Origin: Neonectria sp. B-13
Taxonomy: Eukaryota; Ascomycota; Sordariomycetes; Hypocreales; Nectriaceae
Assembly (NCBI GenBank): GCA_002682825.1
Contig: NOKP01000029.1
Span: forward strand, 62,001 to 126,000
Reading direction: 5' to 3'
DNA: 64,000 bases
The position numbers and the translations under genes were made by a program. The notes below the pieces were generated by a model. The model worked only from the letters and a program-made list of their open reading frames with translations. It was not told the origin of the DNA and made no database searches. Every line of letters starts with the position of its first letter. Position 1 is the first letter of the stretch. Positions 34,403-45,626 of this stretch are shown here, piece after piece.

Positions 34403-36108
34403 ATGAGTAAGGAAGTTCTATCCTGTTTTGTCCGCGCTAGCTAATGAGTTTCTAAGCGGTGCCGGCAACGGGCCGACCCCGAAGCAACTCCGCCTTCCAG
34501 CGCTCGCTATCGTCGCCGTTTCCGGAGGGCATTCACCAGACTCTCGACCAGAACTCCTCTGTTCTGCTCAACAATGCCGGGGCGAGCCCTCATCGCCAGG
34601 GCCTTCCTCCATGGGACCGGGCATTTGATGCCGTCTACCACAAGTACCCCGAAGGTCATCACTCAGTCAATAAAGAAACCAGGTTCCAAGACGCTCTCAA
34701 CGAGTTCTTCAAGGACCACAACCACAAAAGACCCAGGTCTCGCTACTTCCAGCTCCCTGATGCCATTCGTCTCCGGATCTGCCAGTTCGTCTTGGCACCA
34801 CATCGCGGCCAGAAACCCATTGACCTAAACCGGAGCTCCTTCAACCGGGATTGTTGGCGCAGTGATGACTTCCAGTCCCCAAGCACAGCTCTTCTCCCTC
34901 TTTTCCCTTATTTTGAAGTTTCATTTGGCTTCCGTGCAGATCTCCTGATTACATTCCTCCTCGGCGTCACGCTTCATGCTACATTATCTCCCTACGTGGG
35001 CCCCCGGGTCAGTCCGCTTGCTACGACGTGGTTGAACAAATACGGCAAATATGCTCAGAGAATCGCTGTTGAGGTCGACATGACGCGACTCAGCTGTGGT
35101 CCTGGGCCGGAAGTCGTGACCTTACTACCAGGCGTAGAGCACATTGAGGCGTTGTTACACAAGTTTGTCGAATCCCAACTCCAGCGGGATACATCGCGCC
35201 CTTTGGATAGTTTGGTCCTTCTTTGCCGCAGATTTTACGGTCGCCGATACCACGTCCAGTCGACGAGGTCCATCACGGGACGATCGAGTGAGGCGAGTAA
35301 CTACAGTCGACTAAGCCAGAGATCCGAGCCGACCTCGCCAATTGAAGGAACAAGGGAACCGTCGCCTGGCTTTGAGAGGGCACTGAGCGCTTCTCCAGTC
35401 CGCCACCAACCACTTCGGAATTCCCACACAGAAGGCGCTGGGAATTCTTGGCCGGTAGAAAACGATATCATGGACACTACAGACCCAAAGCAGACCGACA
35501 CCAAGACCCGAACAGGCCCTTACTTACTGGACCACCAAGCCGACTACTGCCCGGATTCCTATCTCGTCATGTGCAACCACCTCTTGCGACTACGCGGCCG
35601 CATCAACTCCATCCGTATTTGCGGCTTCAGCGCCTCTTACGCACACCGCTTTATCGAGACCATGTTCCCAGGCGCGCGGACCGACCCCAGACGCCATTCC
35701 TATCGCGTGGCGCCGTCGACGATCTGGCCACGCCTCAGTGGACAGAAATCTTACATCGATCTGGGAGACGGATACCTCACGCTGGACGACCATGAGTCGG
35801 CCCAAAATGCAGATTCCGACGGCGCGCTTGTAGCTTGGGAGGGATGCGTCCAGTTGCCCCCGCCGGTGCTTGACGCGGACGAGAATTCTTCTCTCCCGCA
35901 GGTTGTTGGTGCGCTGCAACTGCTGAGGAGCCGGGCGTTGGAATCTAGTATCAAGATTCAGGTTCTCGAGGAAACAAGTGGCGCAAAAGATGTTGTGGAG
36001 GTGGTTGGGTTCGACAAAAAGAAGATAATGAGGCTGTTGGATGTGTATGGAAAGGCAAAGGCCAAGAGGAAGCGAACATTTAGCAAGGAGATTTCCACCA
36101 CCTTGTAG
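34403..36108 (+). CDS. Conserved-looking protein of unknown function, 551 aa
   Basis: A long open frame (34457-36108) has no in-frame ATG until well inside it. The only start I can support is the ATG at 34403-34405: this codon plus one base (34403-34406) forms a 4-nt coding exon, followed by a 50-nt intron with a GTAAGG donor, a GCTAAT branch-like site and a CTAAG acceptor, giving MTVPATGRPRSNS. The upstream ATG near 34350 runs into a TGA at exactly this point. The protein has a Ser/Pro-rich N-terminus, an F-box-like helix pair (YFQLPDAIRLRICQFVL, about residue 97), a disordered middle, and a C-terminal alpha/beta-looking part ending in a Lys/Arg-rich tail (GKAKAKRKRTFSK). I do not recognise the family; an F-box-type fungal protein is a weak guess. 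Confidence 0.75.
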
Positions 36109-36686
36109 CATCGCCAAGTAACGTGGATAATTTCGGATGGCCTGCTTACATGGCGGTTTTCTTGTATTATCATAGAGCTACTATCAGTCTTCGCCTAGTC
36201 ATACAATGGCTAACCACGCTACCCTTGCTATATGAGCCCAACAGAGGAACTATTTCACTATTCATTTTTGTTCTTCATCTACATTCGGTCTGCAGGTCCT
36301 TGGTAGAACGGTTGTGCCAATGAGAGTTCTCTAAAGTAATACACTGTGATGTGAGAGTGTCAACAACCCTCGCATAGGTAGTTCAGGTTGCTTCATCCGT
36401 TTCCTCAAATAATGTTCCCATCTCCAAAACAACTCCCATCTTCGCCGTAAGATATATCGCCGTTCCTATCGTAACTCATAATCCTCATGCAACCCAACAT
36501 GTCCCCGATTCTAGTTTTCTAACATAGCCAAGACTTACTAACAATTGCAGGCAATCCCAAGCCGCATACCTGCGGCTGACTCGCCCGAGCCATTGCTCCC
36601 GACCATCCTCATTATTCTCACACAATCTACGGCCTATCATACTAGGGTAGAGGCCAATCGTGCGTCGACTCGAACTGAGTATGCAA
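36109..36686. other. Intergenic region between convergent genes
   Basis: 578 bp between two converging 3' ends; probably untranslated regions. Nothing else recognised. Confidence 0.5.
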
Positions 36687-38561
36687 TTACTGCAAAGACT
36701 ATCGCGATGTTAGTTCATGTACCATGACGCCGGAAATTTTGAGAGTACTCACAATAGCAAATTTACTCCTGGCCCGGATTCTCTCTCCAAAAAATACCAA
36801 AACCCACGGAATAAGGGTCAACCCGCTGGCAATTCCACCGAGTACACACCCGGCGTTTCGCAGACCGAGATTGTCAAACATAATCCCAGTGATGATAGGA
36901 AATGAACCGCCCAGCACATTGCGACAGAAGCTCTGGGCGGCCAGTGCTGATGAGGCATAGAGGTGATACGTGTCCGCAAGATAGTTGAAGGTTGCGAGAT
37001 AGACCGAGTATATGCCCCAGTTGGCGAATCCAATCCCAATGGCTTGCGCGTAGTGACTCGAGCTCGCTGGACTCAGAAACGCACCGAACAACCCTGCAGG
37101 TAGAAACAGCGCTGTGATGCAAGCGAAGTAAAGTCTTGCCTCAGGTGCTTCCGCCGGGAAATTCTTTCTCATAAAAGCCCAGAACTTGGATCCGGACTGG
37201 GGCTTATCGCCTTCTTCTTGTTTGCGCCACTGAGGATGCTTCATCAGGTTCTCTTGTAGGATGCCAACGACAGTTGCGACGACAGCCGATGCCATCATAG
37301 CAGTGTAGACACGGCTAGACATGTCGAGGTTGTCGGAATAGAGGTAAGGTACAATGGCGAAAGACAGGTAGAGGACTCCCCACGAGAAAGCCGCCCAAAT
37401 TGAGAAACAGAAAACGACAGGCTCGGTGAAAAGGAGATAAAAGGGACGCTTGACGGAGGTTGAAATCATCCTGGCCAAGGACGCTCGCTCTTCATCCGCC
37501 TGAACAACCCATCTGACACGTCGCAGTCGGCGCTGTGATTTCTGTCCACGGCCGGAGGTGTACTCGACTTCGACAGGGTTGGTTTGAAGGGTCTTGAGTG
37601 TTGATGACGACGATTCTGTGCTTGTCTCCTCCTCAACTTCCGTTACCCAGACCCCGTAGGCGCCCATGGCTTCCAGTTGTTCATACCATTGATTCAGCTT
37701 CTTGGCCTTTCTTGACAATAGCACTGATCCTCGACTCTCACGGAAGAGGAACACGATGGCTATCAAGAGAACGCCATCCATAATGACCTGGTGCCAAAAC
37801 GGCCATTTCCATGCCTGAGTTGGATCGCTCATCTTGTTTACAAAGACAGCCGAGACCAGCGGTCCTGCTCCAGTTCCTGCGAGCACGGCACCGCTGAACA
37901 AAGCCATCGGAGTATTCCTCTCCTCTTTGTCCCACAGGTCAGCGATAACACCACCGACAACGGAGCTAAAGACGGAACCACCGACTCCAACCAAGAACCG
38001 GGCAACTAACATGCCAGCAAGGTTGGTCATGAGAGGGCAAACGGCCTGGAACAGGACATAGATGACGCCAGCAAGGACGAACACGGGGTAGCGTCCCCAT
38101 ATCTCAGATATCGGAGCAAGAGCCATGGGAGCGATGGCGAAGCCCAGACAAAACGTGGTGATGCCGACAAGCGCCGCAAGGTGAGATGTGTGGAGATCCT
38201 TGGCCATCAGGGCAGAAGGAGGTGAGTAAGCACCAGCAGTATACGCCGTAAGGAATGTCGCAATACAGGATAGCAGGAGCAAAATGTTCTTTCGGGCCGG
38301 GTTCCATGTCAGAGGTGAGGTGTAATGCTTCAAGTCTGGACAGGGAGGTAGTTGTTCGCTGTCACGAAGGCCGGCCTCCTGGGCTGTTGGCGGCGACGGC
38401 AAGTTGCTTGTGAACGAGAGGTAAATATATGATATCGATTCATCGTCGGAAGGGTTCTTTTCCGTAACTTTCGGCGCGAGGGTGTTGTCGATGCTGATTT
38501 CCAACTCGCCCTGTTCTAGCACGGGGGTGTCCCCGTCCCAACGAGACTCGTGCGGAGACAT
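36687..38561 (-). CDS. MFS transporter, DHA1 family (polyamine/multidrug type)
   Basis: Plasma-membrane H+-coupled exporter. The main exon is 36753-38561; a GTGAGT donor, a GAACTAAC branch site and a GATAG acceptor define a 54-nt intron, leaving a last exon of 12 nt (36687-36698, Ser-Leu-Gln-stop), total 606 aa. Without splicing the frame would end 14 codons later at 620 aa. The first ~90 residues are cytosolic; then TWNPARKNILLLL begins the membrane part, with ISEIWGRYPVFVLAG (motif A), a motif C-like FSGAVLAGTGAGPLVSAV, a long central cytosolic loop (about residues 280-390) rich in Glu, Ser and Arg, and the typical DHA1 C-half ending in GERIRARSKFAI. Resembles yeast Tpo/Flu-type transporters; substrate unknown. 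A tandem CACGTG pair lies 1.3 kb upstream. Confidence 0.91.
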
Positions 38562-40272
38562 TTCTGTTATGCGGTGCCTTCACGGACTCCAAGTGTATCG
38601 TACCAAGGAGCTTCAGTTGACCAGAAGATGCTGTTTGTGTTACTTGGAGTTCTGAATTCGGCAAGGAGAGAACATCTTGGGGGTCATCAAGGGATATAAA
38701 GAACGCGTCGATCCATCGGGGCATAACCCCGGGTTATGAGAGCCAGGAGAACGGGAGATGAACACCGCGGCGGGATCTCGACGGGAATAATGGTGACTTT
38801 GGAGGGGATCCGCCTTCCCACCTTGACCCGAAAGACTAATAAGACCCACGAATCGCTTGTGAGAACTGAGAAGCTGTGCCCGGCGCTAGTGCGGGTTGGG
38901 TAAACCTGAAGTGGTGTCGGAGATCAATGGATTGCATGGAAAAAGAAAGTGGTATCAAGGATCAAGTTTGAGGAGATGTGATATTTCAGCTTTGGGAGGG
39001 CACCATGATACAAAAAACCAAATCTCCAGGTCATTCCAGAGACAAACAGAAGACCGGGTTGGATATCAAATCCAGTGACTTGACCTCGAGAGGAACAAGG
39101 TTCGTCCCCTCATTGTCTCACTGCCTCACAGCTCTACAACCGGGTTGTCCCACGAGTCCGAGGCCCCAAGCTCAAGATGAGATTTCCAACTGCTGGTTCC
39201 GGAAATAAGATGGGCATGCCGCGTGATGACACCCCAAAGGGCCATCTGAGCAATCAGCGGCACTTAGATCCTGGAAGGGCGGCGTCATCACGGGGTCTAG
39301 ACCTTTGCAATTCGGTCATTTTTGCCGCGGTGTTTTACCGAGGACCAAAGGGAGTCAACTGATTGGGCATGCCCCGAGACAACAGCCATTGAAAACGGCA
39401 GCCAAGCGGCCTGACTGCCGAGAGGTTTGTTCTTTGGAGGGAACACCGCCTCCCTTGGCGGGAGACTAGGCGTAGCGACCAGGTGGGGACTGTTATGGCC
39501 GGCTATTGCCGGGACATACTTTGTCTCCCCCTTGCGATTTCGAGCGGAACAATACGAGCCAGTTCGTTGAGCACGCGAGGATGAGATGAGTGAGATCTGG
39601 TGAGATCTGGGGAGATTGAAGATTTGGCTTCCCCACTCGAGTTCCGAAGCGGGGCCTACGCCCAGACTACGGAACGTGCATGCTGATTACTACGTATCAA
39701 CGCGACTACGAGAAGAATATCGGACCTGACACTAGAATAGGCAATGTTTACCGTATTTTCCAATTACTCTGTAGACTAGCAATGTTGAAGAAGATCATCC
39801 CGCCCAGGCCGCGCGGTGTGAGATTGAGATGGGAGAGATCCAGAGAGGACCACGTGCCACGTGATGCATCATCTGACCGCTTTCGTAGGCGCCACATACC
39901 AAAGAGGCATGCTAATCGTTCCCATTCCGGTCCAGTGCATGGATTGCTCAATCCCTTGACGCTCTACGGATAATAGCGATGGAGATCTCTCTCGTCAGTT
40001 TCATCGAAATCCCATTCGTCTTAAGTTATTGCGTGCTGCCTCATGCTCAATCAAACTTGTATATATATCGTGGCTACCAAGTGAGACACGAATACAGTAC
40101 GAGCAGGAAAATATTAAGAAAATGTTGCGAAGCCAAGCATTATTCCATTAAAACAAATATCATCAGCGTGGCATCGATGCTCCCCAAGGACCTCAGTTCC
40201 TACGGCGTCCAATAACACCCCGAGAAGGCAAGCACTGTCGGATACCACCAGCTGATCGCATCCCGCCTGCAT
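38562..40272. other. Intergenic region, 1.7 kb
   Basis: Upstream region of the leftward MFS gene and downstream region of the DUF1769 gene. It has no supported gene. It contains two CACGTG sites one base apart (39851-39863) and short GTGAGATCTGG repeats near 39590-39615. Confidence 0.5.
39851..39863. promoter_or_regulatory. Tandem E-box pair CACGTG-C-CACGTG
   Basis: Two perfect CACGTG palindromes at 39851-39856 and 39858-39863 separated by one base. CACGTG is the core for bHLH and bHLH-zip factors in fungi. Whether it acts on the MFS gene 1.3 kb away is unknown. Confidence 0.4.
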
Positions 40273-41450
40273 TTAATCTACGTCGTCGGGGCTGGTCTTC
40301 TCGTACCCTTCCTCGCCAAACTTCGGCCCAAACTTCTCCCGGGCCTCCTCCAGAGCTTCGACGTCGTTGTACTCGCCCTCCTCCTCGGGGATGGGGATGT
40401 CGCGCCTCTCAGCAATGGACTCCTTGGCACCGGGCTTGAGCGATCCGTCCTCATTGACAAAGTCTTTGTGATACAGAGTGAAGAGGATGACCAGGTATGT
40501 GTCTTCCGTCTCCTTGTTCCGCAGGACGTATCTGAGTTGGTGTGAGCGTCTCTGGTTGGACCTGAGACAGTAAACGAAGGAGGCGTAAGAAATATGATCA
40601 TCTAGACGCGTGCCTCATTCGCCCAGGGGACGTCAGAGGCTCGCAAGGAAACTGGGGACGCCTGCAAGCAGACCTTTAAAATCAAGAAGAATGGCTCTTA
40701 CCTGAGACCTTGACCATCCCAGTACTTCATGATGGGCAACTGGAATCCAGGCAGCTTCAAGGCCAGGTTGGAAAAGTCGAGGTAAGGATTGAAGAAGTCC
40801 AGGCCGTAGGTCTGGTCGTACTCGAACACCCACTTCTCCTTGCTGTCTGCACGAAGCGCCCACTTCATCCGCGCCTTGTTGGCCTCGGGAGCCCCGATCT
40901 CTTCGCGAGCTTTGAGGCCAGCTTCGTCTCCGCCCTCATCGAACCAGAGGCCGCCCTTAGCCTCGTCGAACTCACCAGAACCGACGTAGATGGTGTTGAA
41001 GGAGCTCAGTGCCGGTCCATACAGAAAGGGCTTGTCGGCATAGGCATCTCCCTCCAGGCCGGGGTCGATCCACCATCGGACAATGCTCATGGCCGTGTTG
41101 AAGCCGGGGGGGAGGCGATCACGGATGGGGTGGTCGAAGTCATTGCCGAACTGCAAGTTGGTAGCGGTGATGCCGGCGCCCTCGTCACCAGATGGTTTCT
41201 TCGGTGTGAAGCGGAACGAAATGCTGTACTGGTCCTGGTTGTAGGCATGCGGCTCGGCGGAGAAGTAGGGAGAGGTGGCTGGGGAGTCGCGAGGCAGTCC
41301 TGAGTAGTCCTGGATGCGCACGTTGAGTTCGATGTCGGCCAGATCACTGGAGATGCGAAGCGGCTGCGCAGTGTTGACGGGAACTTGGACGTGCTGGTCA
41401 TCGTCGTAGCCTGAGCCGGCTGTGATGTACAGCACGTAATTGTCTCCCAT
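40273..41450 (-). CDS. DUF1769 (UPF0590) family protein
   Basis: Exons are 40702-41450 and 40273-40531, giving 335 aa; the splice joins GQGL with RYVLRNKETEDTYLVILF. The protein begins MGDNYVLYITAGSGYDD and carries the segment RLPPGFNTAMSIVRWWIDPGL plus YADKPFLYGPALSSFNTI, which I associate with DUF1769, a conserved fungal cytosolic/nuclear family with no known function. No signal peptide or membrane segment. The C-terminus is acidic (PEEEGEYNDVEALEEAREKFG). The 170-nt intron is much longer than others in the window, so a small extra exon could be hidden in it, though the direct splice keeps frame and reads naturally. The ATG at 41450 is the first real one; the frame is open a little further upstream without an ATG. 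Confidence 0.88.
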
Positions 41451-42756
41451 TGTCGGTATCTGTTGGCGTGTTGCTTCCACTGGGTTATTTAAAGTCTAAG
41501 TTTCTTTTGGGCTAATCCCGCTGCATGGATGATTTAGAAGTGATCGGGGAATTTAAAAGATTACGAGATCGTCCGTCGCCACCGGAGATAAAGGGCCTTT
41601 TTTATGGTATTTTCCAGTCATGGGCCATGGCATGCGCATCCATGATGGCTCGACTCTTTGGAGTATATGACGTGAGGTTTTTTTTCCCTCGTGCGCGCGC
41701 CAGCGTTCCGCCCAGCTCAGCGACCATACGGTGATTGATAATTGGATGCGTCACCACCAACGACCACTTATTTCCGCTCCGCCTGCGCCAATCTACGTAG
41801 CCCGAAGCAGACGTGCATAGGCTTCCGTGCAGAGTACATGATGAAAACTCATCCCCACAGCTTGATCCTTTCGATTTTCCACTTTCATGGCGTGCAACAA
41901 CTGCAATAATGATTCTGTTTATCTGCACCATCCCGTGTAACCTTCGATTCTCTGTTGTTCTGTGCGTAATGTTCCCGATTCCACTTGCTGCCTCTTCACC
42001 GCCCGCCCGTGTGGTGACGCAAAAGTATTGGCCATTTTTCACCGCCAGAAGGACTTGCTACGAATTCGAAACAACAAATCTTACTGTCACATGCCTCGAC
42101 TAAACCGAGAGGATGGATGCTTACATCATTATGAATTTGTGGCCAATGGCTTCTGGGCCGCATGCTTGGATGTTGTCGTGCCTCAGGCAACAAGCATAAG
42201 TAACTTCGGTGATGTCAGTACGAACACTGTCGGCACCTCCTAGATAAGGCATGCCAATTAAGCTCTTGCTGGAGCGTTCCACGTTTGCTAATTGGTTTAA
42301 CAGTTGTGAGCCCATAAGGTAGGCCGAAGCCTGTAACTTCCACCATTATTTACGGAAGATCCTCCATGCTTTAGTGGATCGCTCACCGTGCATGCTACTC
42401 TCACCAGTGGACTGCAGGCAGACGATGGGAATGACAAAACGGTCTCTTTGCCTGGAGCCTATCGACTGCACATTTTTCACGATACCCCTAGCACACTGAC
42501 CGAAAACAGCAAACCAGACACTCGGGGGTAAAACCATCTCCCTCACAAACACCACGAAGAAAAGCACTGAGGTGGAACTCGGAACGCGGGGCCTGCCGCA
42601 CATATTCCATCGGAACCATCAAGGCCCATCCGTTACTTGCCCACTTCACCGGCGCTTTCGTATCATCTTGGACCCTGTCTGAGACTTGGCTCTTGCCATA
42701 TGCTCCATTGCACTGTTCACTGTCTTCGGTCAGTATCTGCCAAGTGGTCACATGGG
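41451..42756. other. Intergenic region, 1.3 kb
   Basis: Promoter side of the DUF1769 gene on the left, 3' side of the next leftward gene on the right. Possible extra 3' exon of that gene near 42650-42730. No separate gene supported. Confidence 0.5.
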
Positions 42757-43485
42757 CTAGAGGTTCAAGGCTCTCAACATACATTGATCCTCCATCTTTA
42801 CCCTCGAGGTCATGTACCAAGTTTCGTTTATTCTATCTTCCTCGTTCTGGCAGCAAGCGCAAAACTCATAGTCCATGGACATGGGACCGAGCTCGGGAGT
42901 AGGAAGTCTGCTTTCCCGCGGCGTCCTTGGGTACCAATCATCTGCCAAAACGTCCTTTTCGACCTCAAGGAGCTCAGCCGAAGGAATGACATGAAGGGTA
43001 TCGTCTGCGTTACACCATGCTCCAATCAAGGCAAATTTTGAACCCAGAGGTTCCTCCTCGGCTCGATGAGACCCAGTCTTGGGACCTCGTACCGAGAAGT
43101 TCTTCGAGCTACGCCGAGATGGCGGGCGAACCTTTTGGCTTGACCAAGAGCTGGAAGGGGTTGATGGATCAAGATGTGAGAGTGTTTGCATGTGGACGGA
43201 TTCTGAACCCCAGGACTGATAGTGCCCACGTGATGACGACCTCTGAGCGCTGACTGCTCCGCACATCTCATCGGCCACTCGAGCATCACGACTCCGTTGC
43301 CAGTGGGGGATTTCATCGCATCGATAGCTGATATTGCTTGATTCGGCATCGCTTTGTGATCCATACATTTGATGCATCGCTTTGTGGCCTTTGTGGTTGA
43401 ATCTTGGTCCTTGACCAGGGGACAGCTGAAGCGCCGACATGTATGGGGATGGAGAGGGATGGAGTATAGCAGGATGATGAGACAT
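42757..43485 (-). CDS. Uncharacterised fungal protein with RLPTPEL and FCACC motifs
   Basis: A single open frame gives 242 aa from the ATG at 43485. The N-terminal two thirds is Ser/His/Gln-rich and looks disordered. The C-terminal part is more structured: a hydrophobic strand (KFALIGAWC), then PRESRLPTPELGPMSMDYEF, CACC, and an Asn/Glu-rich helix. I have a general memory of fungal hypothetical proteins sharing an RLPTPDL...FCxCC pattern followed by a KM-x-Q helix, but no function. The last residues are uncertain: a GTATGT right after KMEDQ, with a CTGAC branch-like site and possible acceptors (TTGGCAG, GAACAG) downstream, suggests a short further exon. The CC pair could bind metal. Divergent from the hydrolase gene across 2.1 kb. 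Confidence 0.62.
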   Translation of the reverse strand: MSHHPAILHPSPSPYMSALQLSPGQGPRFNHKGHKAMHQMYGSQSDAESSNISYRCDEIPHWQRSRDARVADEMCGAVSAQRSSSRGHYQSWGSESVHMQTLSHLDPSTPSSSWSSQKVRPPSRRSSKNFSVRGPKTGSHRAEEEPLGSKFALIGAWCNADDTLHVIPSAELLEVEKDVLADDWYPRTPRESRLPTPELGPMSMDYEFCACCQNEEDRINETWYMTSRVKMEDQCMLRALNL

Positions 43486-45626
43486 AGTGTCCCGGGGATA
43501 AAGGTATGGGTGACTTGGAAAAGGATGTTGGCTACCGGAACGGTATGCTGCGCAAGGATGACAATGGCGACAGCGACGACGAGGTGGGTAACAGGGCTAT
43601 ATGAGGCGTGTGGCCTTCTAGTCAGGTCCAAGGGACTCTTAGGGGTGGGGATGAGATGCAAGTCAAGCGACTTGATGTTTCTGAAAGTTTTATGGTTGAT
43701 TCTTGATGGATGATAAGAAAGAGAGTGAAGGAGGGAGGAAAACGGGAGAAGGAGGGATCCGGGGGAGCTGGGCTTTATGTCGGGGAGCTCCAGGACCAAT
43801 CCTCCCCGGTTCTGGCCAATCAGCGTCCTCCTGGCCGACCTCATCCAACCTCGCCCCGGCCTATCATACCGTCTTACATCCATTGTCTACCTGAAGCAGC
43901 TCATCATCAATATCTCTACAGGAACGACAAGCATCTTGTCGCCGAGGACGTCCACGGATGAGGGTTCGTCCTGATACTACTCAAGGCACTCACGAGTCCG
44001 ATATCTGTCGCCCACCGGGAACTCCGTCGCAGAGGGACGCTCGAGACGAGAATTCTCTCAAGAAATGCGGAAGAAGCCTCCTGATATATTTCACAATGTC
44101 TTGCTCGTTCTCGTGGTGCCAAATCGATTGCTTGGTCGACGATTCTGCTTTTCTTTTAGAGTCATCTCTCACCAACCGGCGGTACATGGAGGTCGTCTGG
44201 GCATTGAAGCCGCCAACTTTCTAACTCCATCAATATTATCATGGTATTATAAATAAGCTACACTGTTGGTATTTTATCACTAAGATAGAGCAGGTAGTTT
44301 TTATCGACCCTGCGATATTTCTTAGCCGGGCGGTTATGATTGTCGTTGTAGTCGTGGCTCTGGTCGTGGTCGTGCGTGCGGCCGCACGTGACCAACTCCA
44401 GACCCCTTCAGCACTGCCTCATCCCAAGTTCTCTAGGATTGATGGCAGCGATATTGGCATAAACATCTCAGAATCCCTACAAAACCATTGCTATTTATAA
44501 CGTATCTTGCCGTTCCATGGTTCATTTCTTTTATCCTGCCTCATGAGCAGCATCTTGCTCAGAGTCGACCCTCAACGACACCTACTGGGGCTGAATAGCG
44601 CATCATCGAGGACGAGCTCTTCCTACGAGCTTCATCCAAAGTTGCAATTGAAAGGGCAGCAGTTCACTCGTGGGCGGTTTGCCAATGTAACCGGGGTTTT
44701 GATGCTGCCATGCCAGAGTTTGGCAACGCGAGGGGGCCGGGGCCTGTGGCCAGGCAAAAAGGGCCACGATATGAGCCGGAGGATGAGTCATTCACGGCTG
44801 GTCGAGTCTGCATTTTTTGAAAGTGGCATACTTTGAACATTACCAGGCCGTTCCCATCCGATGGAATCACCATGTTTGTTGCCCGACGGCCTTCTCTGGA
44901 CTACAGAGTTCAGCTTGAACGTCAAATGCACCGAAGTTGAAGTGGGGCATCGCCGACTGCTTGAAGGACCCATTGGACTTATGTAAGCAACAAGCATCGC
45001 AGACTCTGTAATCCCACCTCTACTAGGTCGCAACAGACCTACAAAGTACGTACCTTAATCCCAAGGTGTACCAATAATCAAAAGCCTGTGACAGTTTCTG
45101 TAGATCAGTTCCGAAGAGGAAGTCTACCAACTAAAGGATTAACTTAGAAGCCTCAGGGACCAGTCTACCTAGGTTGCATGTGAAAGAACCGTTGTTGGGA
45201 CGAGGCGGGAGTACGTCATTTACGGCTGCGCCCGCGCTCGCTGTCAGGACTTGCTGGTACTAGACCCAAACCTATCACAAGGCAACAACCGTTCGACAAT
45301 GAACGAATTGGACTGCAGGACCCGAGACTAAATATCTCAGGGAACGAATAAAATGGAGCCCATTTTAAAGGCGTGCAATATTCCACTGCTTTATCTCCTG
45401 TTGGCAGACAGTTCGAGAACACGTTTTTGGTGCGGCCTGAGGCCACCGGAGCCGATTGTCCCAACAAAAGCTGTCAGAGGTTTCATAAAAGATTCGCTGC
45501 TGATCAATGCAGTTCCTATTCTGCAGTTTCCACACTCGGTAACCTGTACAGCCGCCATCATTTCTAGCAGATTTTTCTTCAATAAAAACTGTTTGGTCTG
45601 GCCTGGTGCACGCAGAACAAGTCGCC
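43486..45626. other. Intergenic region, 2.1 kb, divergent
   Basis: Promoter space for the unknown gene (left) and the alpha/beta hydrolase (right). Frames are short and domain-free. It contains a perfect 14-bp palindrome at 44375-44388 within a GTCGTGG-repeating stretch, and a CTACCTAGG motif near 45167. Confidence 0.5.
44375..44388. repeat. Perfect 14-bp palindrome CGTGCGGCCGCACG
   Basis: Perfect inverted repeat with a central NotI-type GCGGCCGC, flanked by an imperfect continuation (GGTC on the left and GACC on the right). Could be a dimeric factor site or a chance palindrome. Confidence 0.6.
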
